Of a stretch of 64,000 bases of DNA, positions 30,413 to 41,200 are shown in pieces. The stretch spans positions 19,386,165 to 19,450,164 of the forward strand of contig BROE01000022.1 in NCBI GenBank assembly GCA_036571765.1. The letters are read 5' to 3'. The position numbers and the translations under genes were made by a program. The notes beneath the pieces are model-generated. The model was not told where the DNA came from. It searched no databases and saw only the letters and a list, made by a program, of their open reading frames with translations. Source of the DNA: Plecoglossus altivelis (lineage: Eukaryota > Chordata > Actinopteri > Osmeriformes > Plecoglossidae). Within the stretch, counting starts at the first letter, position 1. Every line of letters starts with the position of its first letter.

Positions 30413-30810
30413 CTATCATGGTTCTTGACATGGATGCTTGCTGATAACTTCTCACCTCTCTAAGCTCTTGTGCCAGGGAGCTGCCATCAACATTAGAGCT
30501 TTGCTGTTTTCCCTGAAGGAAACCAACACATTCTGAATCATCTTCTGTAGATTGAATGGTCTGAACAACCCTTGTTTTTGAAACCAGTGGTTCACCAATA
30601 CAAGATAAAAAAATGTCAGATGACAAGATTCCACATGGTGAGTCTGTATAAGGAGGTTGTCAGAAACCAGCTTCTCTTGATCTGTGTTTAGGAACCAGAC
30701 TCCTGGGCAATGAAGGAGGGGTAGGAAGGTGAGTTTATTCAGTCTATTCATTTGCATTTGATTACATTCCTAACGCTGTGTAAAAAGAGATTGCTCAGTG
30801 AAGTCCTGGA
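30413..30810. other. Unique non-coding sequence
   Basis: Nothing recognised. Confidence 0.4.
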
Positions 30811-30811
30811 G

Positions 30812-31250
30812 AGCTGGAGGCTGGTGGGGCTGGAGGGGGAGGCTGATGGAGTTGGAGGTGGAGGCTGATGGGGCTAGAGGTGGAGGCTGATGGGGTTGGA
30901 GTTGGAGGCTGATGGGGCTGGAGGTGGAGGCTGATGGGGTTGTAGTTGGAGGCTGATGGGGTTGGAGGTGGAGGCTGATGGGGCTAGAGGTGGAGGCGGA
31001 GGCTGATGTGGGTGGAGCTGGAGGCTGATGGGGCTAGAGGTGGAGGCTGATGGGGTTGGAGGTGGAGGCTGATGGGGCTAGAGGTGGAGGCGGAGGCTGA
31101 TGGGGGTGGAGGTGGAGGCTGATGGGGCTAGGGGTGGAGGCTGATGGGGCTAGAGGTGGAGGCTGATGGGGCTAGAGGTGGAGGCGGAGGCTGATGGGGA
31201 TAGAGGTGGAGGCTGATGAGGCTAGAGGTGGAGGCTGATGGGGCTAGAGA
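30812..31250. repeat. G-rich minisatellite, about 22-bp unit
   Basis: gatggggctagaggtggagg plus ct, with tg/ta variants, about 20 copies. Confidence 0.9.
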
Positions 31251-32390
31251 TCCACAGGGTCCTTGGGGGAAAGGGGGAGCTTCTGACTTGATCTCTTTAA
31301 TCTCATATTTGATTAAGCCCACAGTCAGGGAAGACATTTCCATAGGTTAATAAGTATTGCTTCCAATGGGCAGATAGTGTGATTGCTCCCACCCCCCTCC
31401 AGTTGATGTCTGTGTAGTGAGCTGTAATTAACATGGTAGAGTTGTTTTCAGGCATCACTTCTGTCTGCCCCCCCCCCCTCCCCTCTTACCCCCCCTCCCC
31501 TCTTAACCCCCTCCCCTCTTAACCCCCCAGACTGTTGCCAGTTTATTCCTTGTTGTCTCCCTTGTGTCGTCTCTGGTATGTCTTGGTGTTCGATGACACA
31601 TGCATGAGTTGGGTTGGGCAACGCCTCTACATGGAGCTGCGAATGGGCATGAATATGCATGTGAAACTGAAGCAATATCAACAACAACAATGATTAATCA
31701 CAGGATGAGTTAAATAGCTTATCCTGTCTGCTAGCCAGCCAACCAGGACAATGCTGAAGTAGTTACTCTTGTTTTGAGACGCTGAGTGCTGCAGTGTTCC
31801 TGTCCACACTTCCTGTTCTGAGTCCTTTTTCTGGGGTGGTCTATGGGGTGTTCTCTGGGGTGGTCTCTTGGATAGTCTTTAGGGTATCCTCTGGGGTGAT
31901 CTTTAGTGTGGTCTTTAGGATGTCCTCTGGGGTGGTCTTTAGTGTGGTCTTTAGTGTGGTCTCTCCCTCCCCTCTGCAGCCTCCAAGCTGCCTGGAACTT
32001 GAATAAGGATGGTTTGGCCTGCTACACCCTTGTGTGGTGGTAACATGAGGATACCCACCATAAAGGAGTGCAAGATGTGACTGTAGGCCTACATGGGGTG
32101 GGCTGTGTTGTTTTTCTAGACTGTTGGCTTCTGTGCGTCCTATGAGACTCCAGGCAGGCTGTGTAGTCTGAGGAAAAGGGTTTCTTCCTGGTTATGGAAA
32201 GTGCATTGAAGGTCGTTAGTTTTACCTCATGATGCACTTTTACTCTGAGTGACTCAGTAAGAATGGTAGAATGGGCTGCTGAAGTGTGTGTGGCAGGAGG
32301 TTGCAAAGGATTGAGTGCCCTCTGCTTGTGATAAACCCTACACCCAGGAGCAGTCCATCTAGACAGAAGCTGTCTGCTCTGGCTATCTCT
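31251..32390. other. Mostly unique sequence
   Basis: Contains a C-run segment (31461-31530) and a short ggtggtctttagtgt-type repeat (31835-31965). No gene seen. Confidence 0.4.
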
Positions 32391-32394
32391 TTGG

Positions 32395-32615
32395 CTAACT
32401 CTCAGGCTAGCTAGCTAGATAGCTCTCTGGATGGATCTCAGGCGAACTCTCAGGCTAGCTAGCTAGATAGCTCTCTGGACAGATCTCAGGCTTGCCCTCA
32501 GGCTAGCTCATAGGCTAGCTCTCCAGTTATCTCTTAGGCTAGCTCTCCTTCTCCCCAGCCCTCTCCTTCTCCCCAGCCCTCTCCTTCTCCCCAGCCCTCT
32601 CCTTCTCCCCAGCCC
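32395..32615. repeat. Short repeats: ggctagctagctagatagct duplication and ctccttctccccagcc units
   Basis: Two copies of a segment with agctagctagatagctctct, then four 17-bp ctccttctccccagccc units. Confidence 0.8.
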
Positions 32616-32692
32616 CCTCCTCAACCCTCCTCGATGCCTCGGCTATGTTGTGCATCTGCAGCCTTACCAGGCTGCCAGGTGTCCCAGACACA

Positions 32693-32878
32693 GACTCCAC
32701 CTCCTGTCTCTCTCCCAGCCCCATCCTGTCTCTCTCCCAGCCCCATCCTGTCTCTTTCCCAGCCCCATCCTGTCTCTCTCCCAGCACCATCCTGTCTCTC
32801 TCCCAGCCCCATCCTGTCTCTCTCCCAGCCCCATCCTGTCTCTCTCCCAGCCCCATCCTGTCTCTCTCCCAGCACTAT
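32693..32878. repeat. 22-bp minisatellite, about 8 copies
   Basis: ccagccccatcctgtctctc plus tc. Confidence 0.92.
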
Positions 32879-33520
32879 GACTCAGCAGATTCTGCAGGGT
32901 TCCCGGCTCTCAGCCCAGACACACATCAGACCAGAGCAATACATAACCATCCTCACAGGCACAGTAGCATTGCTCAGTTTACAGCCTAGCCTTTCAGCCT
33001 AGCCTGAAACGGTACCCGATCCCACCATATGTTCGAGTTTAGATGAAATCTAGTCTGAAATATCCTAAAAATGTATTATATATATGTAAGAATGTACTGT
33101 ATGTGTCATGTGTAGAGTTTCATCGTTTCAATGTGATTTAGTATTCGGTCTGTGAATAAAAAGATTAATCAAATCTACATTCTTGATGTGAGGTAGAAGA
33201 CACTATTTAGATGTAAATGTAGCATTCATGGTATTAAGGAGTGGGGGCATTTGAATAACTGTGCGCTAATCACTTAAGCACAGTACAGCTTAACTTCATA
33301 CATGAGTGCTCTTCAGAATGTCCCTCTGCTAAAGGAGACCACACAGATAGTGTTGGTCAGTGTTCCCTGGCTTTGACCACAGCCTAGCCTAGTCACTGTT
33401 TGGGTTAACACAGTCCTGTATAGCACTGTGGTTGGACAGCCTGGTTCTTCAGCTCCCCTGAGGGGCTGACTGGCTGATCTGGGCTCCCTCTGGTGTCACA
33501 ACCTGGCTGGGGCTGGGAAT
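32879..33520. other. Unique non-coding sequence
   Basis: Nothing recognised. Confidence 0.4.
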
Positions 33521-33522
33521 AC

Positions 33523-34085
33523 CAGCCTCACTCAGTACACCCTTACCAGCCTCACTCAGTACAGTCTCACTCAGTACACCCTTACCAGCCTCACTCAGTA
33601 CAGCCTCACTCAGTACACCCATACCAGCCTCACTCAGTACAGCCTCACTCAGTACACCCATACCAGCCTCACTCAGTACAGCCTCACTCAGTACAGCCAT
33701 ACCAGCCTCACTCAGTACAGCCTCACTCAGTACACCCATACCAGCCTCACTCAGTACAGCCTCACTCAGTACACCCTTACCAGCCTCACTCAGTACAGCC
33801 TCACTCAGTACAGCCTCACTCAGTACACCCTTACCAGCCTCACTCAGTACAGTCTCACTTAGTACACCCATACCAGCCTCACTCAGTACAGCCTCACTCA
33901 GTACACCCATACCAGCCTCACTCAGTACACCCATACCAGCCTCACTCAGTACACCCATACCAGCCTCACTCAGTACACCCTTACCAGCCTCACTCAGTAC
34001 ACCCTTACCAGCCTCACTCAGTACACCCTTACCAGCCTCACTCTATACACCCTTACCAGCCTCACTCAGTACAGCCTTACCTCCA
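33523..34085. repeat. Minisatellite of 24- and 15-bp units
   Basis: cagcctcactcagtacaccc plus atac/ttac, alternating with a 15-bp short form cagcctcactcagta. Confidence 0.92.
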
Positions 34086-36130
34086 TGCAGGAGAGCGAGC
34101 AGATAGAGAGGAACTGTCTGGAAATGGAGCGAGGAGACAGGGTGGGGGAGAAGAGAGAAGGTAGAGATGGGGATTGATAAACAGAGGAAGAAAAGCAACG
34201 CTGTCCTGGCAGGGCATCAACTCTGTCGGACAGTGCCAGAGAATTCAGCACACAGGGACACACACACACACACACACAATATCCACACACAATATCCACA
34301 TTTTCTGTTCCAGAACTGTACTTCTCAATGCATTCTGCAGACGCTGGCCTTGTTTGTCTCCGTCCTGGTAGCCATCTGAGCCCGGCTATATTGGGACTGT
34401 ATGCCCCACCCCTCCTGCAGCCATCTAGCACCTCCCAGTCCCACTCGCCTGGACAGTCTAAATCGAGGCTCCTTGGGTTTGACTTGGCTGTGGTTTACAT
34501 TGGAGCCGGTTCAGTATGACAGGAGTGTAGTAGCAGGGTTTGCACTCTTATTCTCTGAGTAAAGAAGGCTCCTTGTTGAGAGGGTGATTATGATATTCAG
34601 ACCACAGACTCCACCAGTGATAGATAGTAGAGAATGAAGCACTCCATTTACTTTCAGTGATTGAGCCTATTAAGGGGAAGCCTGGGAGATGTACTCTGGC
34701 TGGTTCATTGAGGTGAGTTATTGATCTGTTAGAGATGGATTATGTGGTCTCCAGCCACCCCTCTAATTGTCTTGGGAAGATCAGTGTCGTTTTAGCAGCC
34801 AGTCCTGCAGGGTCCACACCCCAGTTACTAGCTCTCTGTTTCCTGCGCCTCCCTTGCTCTCCGTTCTTCCCTGCCCCCCCCCCCGTGCGCTCCCTTATAC
34901 CAGTGGGTGACTGTGGAATACGTGTGACGTAACTAACACAGACAGAAACACAAGTACGAGTTGTGCTGGTGTTGTAACAGCCATGTGGACTGAGGATGAA
35001 GGACAAACATGTCAGGAGGTCTCGCTAATCTGTCGCTAACCAAAAACAAACATGGCGGACAGTGACAGTGTGCTCACATGTCTTACTGCTCGCCCCTCTC
35101 CTCCTGCTTTGCGCACCCTGCTGTGTCTGCTCCTCAGGGGGTATCCCACGCCCCTGTCTCCTGCCCTCTTGTTGCACCTGGCCTGCACTCCTCCCCCCTT
35201 CGCGCTCCCTCCCCTCCCCTCTGTCCTCAGCCAGTCTGTGCCACACACACAGACAGGCTTGTGACGATGGTGCAGGCAGTCTGTGTTTGGTGATGAAAGG
35301 AACAGCATGTGGGTAGTGTGAGCGACCTGCTCAGATGCTGCTGCTTGTGCTAACATGACGTGGTTAATCATTTAAGTCTGAGAAACAGGCACAAGGGCTG
35401 GGGGCGGGGGGACACTGGGGTACTTATCAGGGGGATAGACACACACACACAAAAACACACACAAGTCGGATAATGGCTGGTGCTTAGTATGACATAAACG
35501 CAGAGAGAATGATGCTTCTATAAGTAGCATGTCATCTAGACTGGGAGCAGAGCTGATTGGTGTTGTTTGTTAGCTGGATGTTATAATCAGTCGGAGGCGT
35601 AAACACACTGGTGTTTTAATGAACAGACATCAAGACGGTCCTGAAACAGTGAAGGACTAGTCTGTTGGTTTCTAAATGATATTATTTGGGCTTCCACATT
35701 CATCCTCGCTGCTGTGCTCCTCCCTCTCTCCTCCTCTCTCCCTCCTCTCCCCTCCCATTTTGTCTGCTCCTTCTCTTCCAAGCTGATCTCTCTCTTCTCT
35801 CTCTCTCACTCACTCATCACTCACACACACACACACACAACTCTCACACACAACACACACACTCAACGACACACACACACTCTTTTCTCTGGCAGCCAAT
35901 AGAAAGGCACCGGTCTCCCCATTGCTTGCCACTCAACGCCTTGTTGCCAGGACAACAGGAAGGCATGAGACCCACTTAACTTGAGCATTCCAAACTTTGT
36001 GTTTGACTGAAAACAAGTAAAGGTCTTTCCATCTCAAACTCCATCGTGTTGCTGTTATTTCCTACACCTTCCTGTCCATCTGTGTCCTGGTGTCTTTCTG
36101 TAACTGTTGTTCTGGCCTTGCTCCTCTGTC
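34086..36130. other. Mostly unique sequence, presumed 5' part of the ACVR1 locus
   Basis: Short CA tracts at 34258-34300 and 35820-35880 and a CT-rich stretch at 35700-35815. No exon could be supported. Confidence 0.4.
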
Positions 36131-36224
36131 AGCCCTCATGTCTGTCGTCCTTGTCACACTGAATCACACGACATTCTGCATGAAGGTAAACCCTGCTCAT
36201 GTGGCACTGCCAGGCAATGGAACA

Positions 36225-36590
36225 GTGTGGAACAGTGAGGTTCTCTCAGAGCCTGGGTCAGTGTGGAACAGTGAGGTTCCCTCAGAGCCTGGGTCAGTGT
36301 GGAACAGTGAGGTTCCCTCAGAGCCTGGGTCAGTGTGGAACAGTGAGGTTCCCTCAGAGCCTGGGTCAGTGTGGAACAGTGAGGTTCCCTCAGAGCCTGG
36401 GTCAGTGTGGAACAGTGAGGTTCCCTCAGAGCCTGGGTCAGTGTGGAACAGTGAGGTTCCCTCAGAGCCTGGGTCAGTGTGGAACAGTGAGGTTCCCTCA
36501 GAGCCTGGGTCAGTGTGGAACAGTGAGGTTCCCTCAGAGCCTGGGTCAGTGTGGAACAGTGAGGTTCTCTCAGAGCCTGTCAGTGTGGAG
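36225..36590. repeat. 36-bp minisatellite, about 10 nearly perfect copies
   Basis: cagagcctgggtcagtgtgg plus aacagtgaggttccct. Because the period is divisible by three it stays open in several frames and yields long false open frames. Confidence 0.95.
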
Positions 36591-36652
36591 CTCTGTTTTC
36601 CAGCCGGTCTCTGGTATGAGCAGGGTCTTAACCGTGTCTCCTCCCCCTGCAG

Positions 36653-36728
36653 GTTTCCAGCATGCAACAGCCGATGCTCCTCCTGCTCTAAGCAGCTGAA
36701 TGCTGCTCCCCTCGTCCACGAAGCGCAA
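36653..36728 (+). other. acvr1: Candidate leader exon of ACVR1 (unproven)
   Basis: Bounded by a strong acceptor (ctccccctgcag) and a strong donor (gcgcaa/gtaagc). An ATG at 36662 begins MQQPMLLLL, signal-peptide-like, but the next codon is TAA. The frame also leaves one base over, whereas the ECD exon at 38033 needs two. It is either a non-coding 5' exon, an error-containing signal-peptide exon, or chance. Confidence 0.25.
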
Positions 36729-36739
36729 GTAAGCTACAC

Positions 36740-36990
36740 ACCCCAAGCCTGGCCTCACACAATACCCAGGCCTGGCCTCACAATTTACTCCCTTCAGCCT
36801 GGCCCTACACACCCCACCTGGCCTCACGCACGCCCAGCCTGGCCCTCAACGCATACAGCCTGGCCCCAAACACCCAGCTGGCCCTCACAACCACTCTCAG
36901 GCCTGGCCCCCACACACCAGCCTGGCCCCCAAATACCCAGCCTGGCCCCACACACCCAAGCCTGGCCTCAACACCCTGCTGGCCAAACAC
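36740..36990. repeat. Degenerate cctggccycacacaccca repeat
   Basis: About 13 irregular units with many small indels, possibly low-quality sequence. Confidence 0.75.
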
Positions 36991-37149
36991 CAACACACCC
37001 TCCCATACAGAAGCTGGCTGTGTTCCTGACTACACACAGGTTAACCTGTCACCATACAGCCTGTAGTGTGCTTCCCAACAAACACACAGCATCAGATCTG
37101 CACTGTCACCATGTCAAGGGCGTGCTTTGCATCTCTCTGTTTTCTTTGT

Positions 37150-37565
37150 CTGCTTTGCTTTCGTCTTTTTTCAATCTCAGATTCTTCCTCTCTCTGCTCC
37201 CTCTCTCTCTCTGCTCCTCTCCTCTCTCTCTCTACCCACCAGAACAAACCCCCCTCCCTCTCTCCTCTCTCTCTCTTCTCTGCCCCTCTCCTCTCTCTAG
37301 CCTCTACCTCCCTCTTCTCCTGTCTGTCTCCATCCTCTCTCTCTGTCTCCCTCTCCTCTCTCTCTAACTCCTCTCTTCTGTCAGTCTCCGCTCCTCCTCT
37401 CCCTTGCTCCTCTCAGCCTGTTTTTCTCCCTCTTCCTTCTGTCCTGTCTCTCTCCTCATGCCTCTCTCTCCCTCTAGCCTGTCTCTCCTCTCCTTCTGTC
37501 TCCCCTCCTCCTGTTGTCTCTATTCCTGTCTGTCTCCTTTCCTCTGTTCTGCCTCTTCTCACTGT
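37150..37565. repeat. CT-rich low-complexity tract
   Basis: ctctctctcctctctctgtc-like sequence. Confidence 0.85.
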
Positions 37566-38032
37566 CCTCCTCGTCGCCTGCTGTCACTGCGCAATTTTTG
37601 TAACAACTGGCAGTAAAATGCTGTAGAGTCCCGAGAGGAAGCCGCGGGTTTGTCTCTGTGGAAGCTCCCCTCCCACAGACGTTAAACACTAAAGATTCTC
37701 ATGAGGATGATGAAGGAAGCCAAGGCTGATAATACACTGTCTCCAAGTGATGAGTTAGTCATTACTTAGAAGTCTGCCTTTCATTGATTGGTTGATTGTT
37801 AATTGGAGCATCTCTTGATCATAGTTATTTTCTTGAAGGTGTCTGTCTCTTGACAGACAAAGCCAATCTGACTGTCAGTCTGTTTCTATGAAACTGTGCG
37901 TCTGTGCCGTCTGTGCTGTCTGTGTGTCTGTGCGTTGTGATACGAGAATGTGTCTGTCAGGAACCTGTGTCTGTGCTGGTACAAAGGACACATAGACATG
38001 AAAGCTGATGTCTTGACTGTGACCAGATACAG

Positions 38033-38283
38033 GGATCGTCAGCAACAGCTGAGGTGTGTGTGTGACGGAGAGCCATGTGACTCTCGAGGGCGCTGTTTTG
38101 GCCAGCAGTGCTTCTCCTCCTTCTCCTTCCACAACGGGACGCTGCTCCAGGAGAAAGGGTGCATTGTGGGTAGCGGTCAGGGGCCTGTCAGCTGCACGAA
38201 CCACCCTTCCCCCGACCTGGTGGTAGAATGCTGCCACGGCGACCTCTGTAACCAGAACGTTACCATGGAAACCCCAACAAGAG
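38033..38283 (+). CDS. acvr1: ACVR1 extracellular-domain exon
   Basis: Encodes RQQQLRCVCDGEPCDSRGRC, then GQQCFSSFSFHNG and CCHGDLCNQNVT: the activin-receptor cysteine pattern including the CC-(x)4-CN box, plus N-glycosylation sites (NGT, NVT). The start is uncertain; acceptors at 37961, 38027 and 38033 would all give the same phase. No GT donor follows; AAGAG/gcgagt fits a GC-type donor and gives the same phase-1 end as the second ECD-like exon. Confidence 0.85.
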
Positions 38284-41200
38284 GCGAGTGTTTGTCGTAT
38301 GCTGTGCACTTCCCTATCAACAGCATGCAGTGGCATACGTACACCATAAAGAGTAACTGTCCCCCTAAAGTGACTTCATGACAGTGTGACATCATGTCAG
38401 TGTGACTTCATGACGGTGTGACATCATGACAGTGTGACTTCATGACAGTGTGACATCATGACGGTGTGACTTCATGACAGTCTGACATCATGACAGTGTG
38501 ACTTCATGACAGTGTGACATCATGACCGTGTGACTTCATGACCGTGTGACATCATGACAGTGTGACATCATGACCGTGTGACTTCATGACCGTGTGACAT
38601 CATGACAGTGTGACTTCATGACAGTGTGACATCATGTCAGTGTGACTTCATGACGGTGTGACATCATGACAGTGTGACTTCATGACAGTGTGACATCATG
38701 ACGGTGTGACTTCATGACAGTCTGACATCATGACAGTGTGACTTCATGACAGTGTGACATCATGACCGTGTGACTTCATGACCGTGTGACATCATGACAG
38801 TGTGACTTCATGACAGTGTGACATCATGTCAGTGTGACTTCATGACGGTGTGACATCATGACAGTGTGACTTCATGACAGTGTGACATCATGACGGTGTG
38901 ACTTCATGACAGTCTGACATCATGACAGTGTGACATCATGTCAGTGTGACTTCATGACGGTGTGACATCATGACAGTGTGACTTCATGACAGTGTGACAT
39001 CATGTCAGTGTGACTTCATGACGGTGTGACATCATGACAGTGTGACTTCATGACAGTGTGACATCATGTCAGTGTGACTTCATGACGGTGTGACATCATG
39101 ACAGTGTGACATCATGTCAGTGTGACTTCATGACGGTGTGACATCATGACAGTGTGACTTCATGACAGTGTGACATCATGACGGTGTGACTTCATGACAG
39201 TCTGACATCATGACAGTGTGACATCATGACCGTGTGACTTCATGACCGTGTGACATCATGACAGTGTGACATCATGACGGTGTGACTTCATGACAGTCTG
39301 ACATCATGACAGTGTGACCAGGTCTCGCACCTAAACATTTTTCCTCTCCTTTCACTATGTGTGAAAAACACTTTAAAAGTTTAAAAGGTTCAAAAAAGAT
39401 TTTTGAAAAATATTTTCAAGGTAGAAAATCTTTTTGAAAATAGTTTTGAAAGGGTTGAAAAAGATTTTTTGAAAAGTCCAATAACAAACCTTCTTCCTCT
39501 CAGTTGTGTTCCAAAGTGCAAATGTAACTGAAACTGAACTTGACCTGGGAGTACATGCACAATAGAATGCACAGCATAGTTGCTAGCTCCAGGGCTAGCT
39601 CCAGGGCTAACTCCAGGGCTAACTCCAGGGCTAACTCCAGGGCTAGCTCCAGGGCTAGCTCCAGGGCTAACTCCAGGGCTAACTCCAGGGATAACTCCAG
39701 GGCTAACTCCAGGGATAACTCCAGGGCTAACTCCAGGGATAACTCCAGGGCTAACTCCAGGGCTAACTCCAGGGCTAACTCCAGGGATAACTCCAGGGCT
39801 AACTCCAGGGCTAACTCCAGGGCTAACTCCAGGGCTAACTCCAGGGCTAGCTCCAGGGCTAACTCCAGGGCTAACTCCAGGGCTAGCTCCAGGGCTAGCT
39901 CCAGGGCTAACTCCAGGACTAGCTCTAGGGCTAGCTCCAGGGCTAACTCCAGGACTAGCTCTAGGGCTAGCTCCAGGGCTAACTCCAGGGCTAGCTCCAG
40001 GGCTAACTCCAGGGCTAACTCTAGGGCTAACTCCAGGGCTAGCTCCAGGGCTAACTCCAGGGCTAACTCCAGGGCTAGCTCCAGGGCTAACTCCAGGGCT
40101 AACTCCAGGGCTAGCTCCAGGGCTAGCTCCAGGGCTAGCTCCAGGGCTAACTCCAGGGCTAGCTCTAGGGCTAGCTCCAGGGCTAACTATCACAGCTCTT
40201 AGTGTGACTGTAGCCCAACCAAGCCACCCACCTGTGTGTGTAGTAACTGTCTTGTGCATTGGGAATCTTGACTCTATTGAAAGTGTTTTAACGGCCGATA
40301 GAGAGACACGCATGGCTAATGTAACGAAAGACTACAACAGAAAAGAAAAGATTATAACGAACATCACTATGTGCTTTGTGATGAGAAAAACGTAAAGAAG
40401 CAGCACCGTGTGTGAGTGTGAATTGGGGGGGCGCAGATTTGGTGTAGGCTGAGGTATTGCCGCGGGGCCTGGCATCCAGGAGTGTCGAGTGGTGGTGTCG
40501 TGTGTACTGTCACCCACCCTCCCCTCCGTCCAGATGAGGAGTGGCCGCGAGCCCGGACTCGGCCGCAGTTCCTAATGAGCGCGGGCAAGAGCCAGTGTGA
40601 TTGAGTAGAGAGGGGTGGCCGTGCTGGATCTGCATGCGCGCCCCAGCGTTTGAGCAGGGGACCGAGACAAGTGCTTTTTCCTCTGTGAGCAGCGACGGAG
40701 GCGGGGCCACGAACGGAGGTGTGGCACTGCAAGGGCGGGCCAATGCCGGTTCCAGAGGGCTGTCTGAGGGCCGACGCCCACGCTGCCGCCTTCTGTGCCA
40801 CGCCCCCCTCGCCACGCTTCGCCGTCAGCTGCTGCCAGGGTCACCTGTGTAACATGAACATCACCGGGCAGAGCACCAGCAGAGGTACACGAACACGCTG
40901 CACACCTCACCTGGAACACGCTGCACACCTCACCTGCCTCTGGGATGTGTCACTGCACACCTCACCTGCCTCTGGGATGTGTCAGTGCACACATCTCACC
41001 TGCCTCTGGGATGTGTCAGTGCACACATCTCACCTGCCTCTGGGATGTGTCAGTGCACACATCTCACCTGCCTCTGGGATGTGTCAGTGCACACCTCACC
41101 TGCCTCTGGGATGTGTCAGTGCACCCCTCACCTGCCTCTGGGATGTGTCAGTGCACACATCTCACCTGCCTCTGGGATGTGTCAGTGCACACATCTCACC

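Noticed and set aside
33449..34164. Histidine/proline-rich frame that looks like a repeat protein
   Set aside because: Arises from the 24/15-bp minisatellite; no supporting exon structure.
36090..37367. 425-residue + strand open frame through the 36-bp repeat
   Set aside because: The 36-bp period keeps the frame open, and the rest is degenerate CT-rich and cctggcc repeat.
37857..37960. Extension of the ACVR1 ECD exon to a strong acceptor at 37856
   Set aside because: The receptor frame meets TGA a few codons after this acceptor.
38376..39318. Possible CRISPR array or satellite with spacers
   Set aside because: Units are directly contiguous without unique spacers and the context is a vertebrate gene.
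39390..40395. Open frames with collagen-like or SPGASPGV repeats on both strands
   Set aside because: Product of a 12-bp tandem repeat, divisible by three and stop-free; no splice sites or conserved domain.
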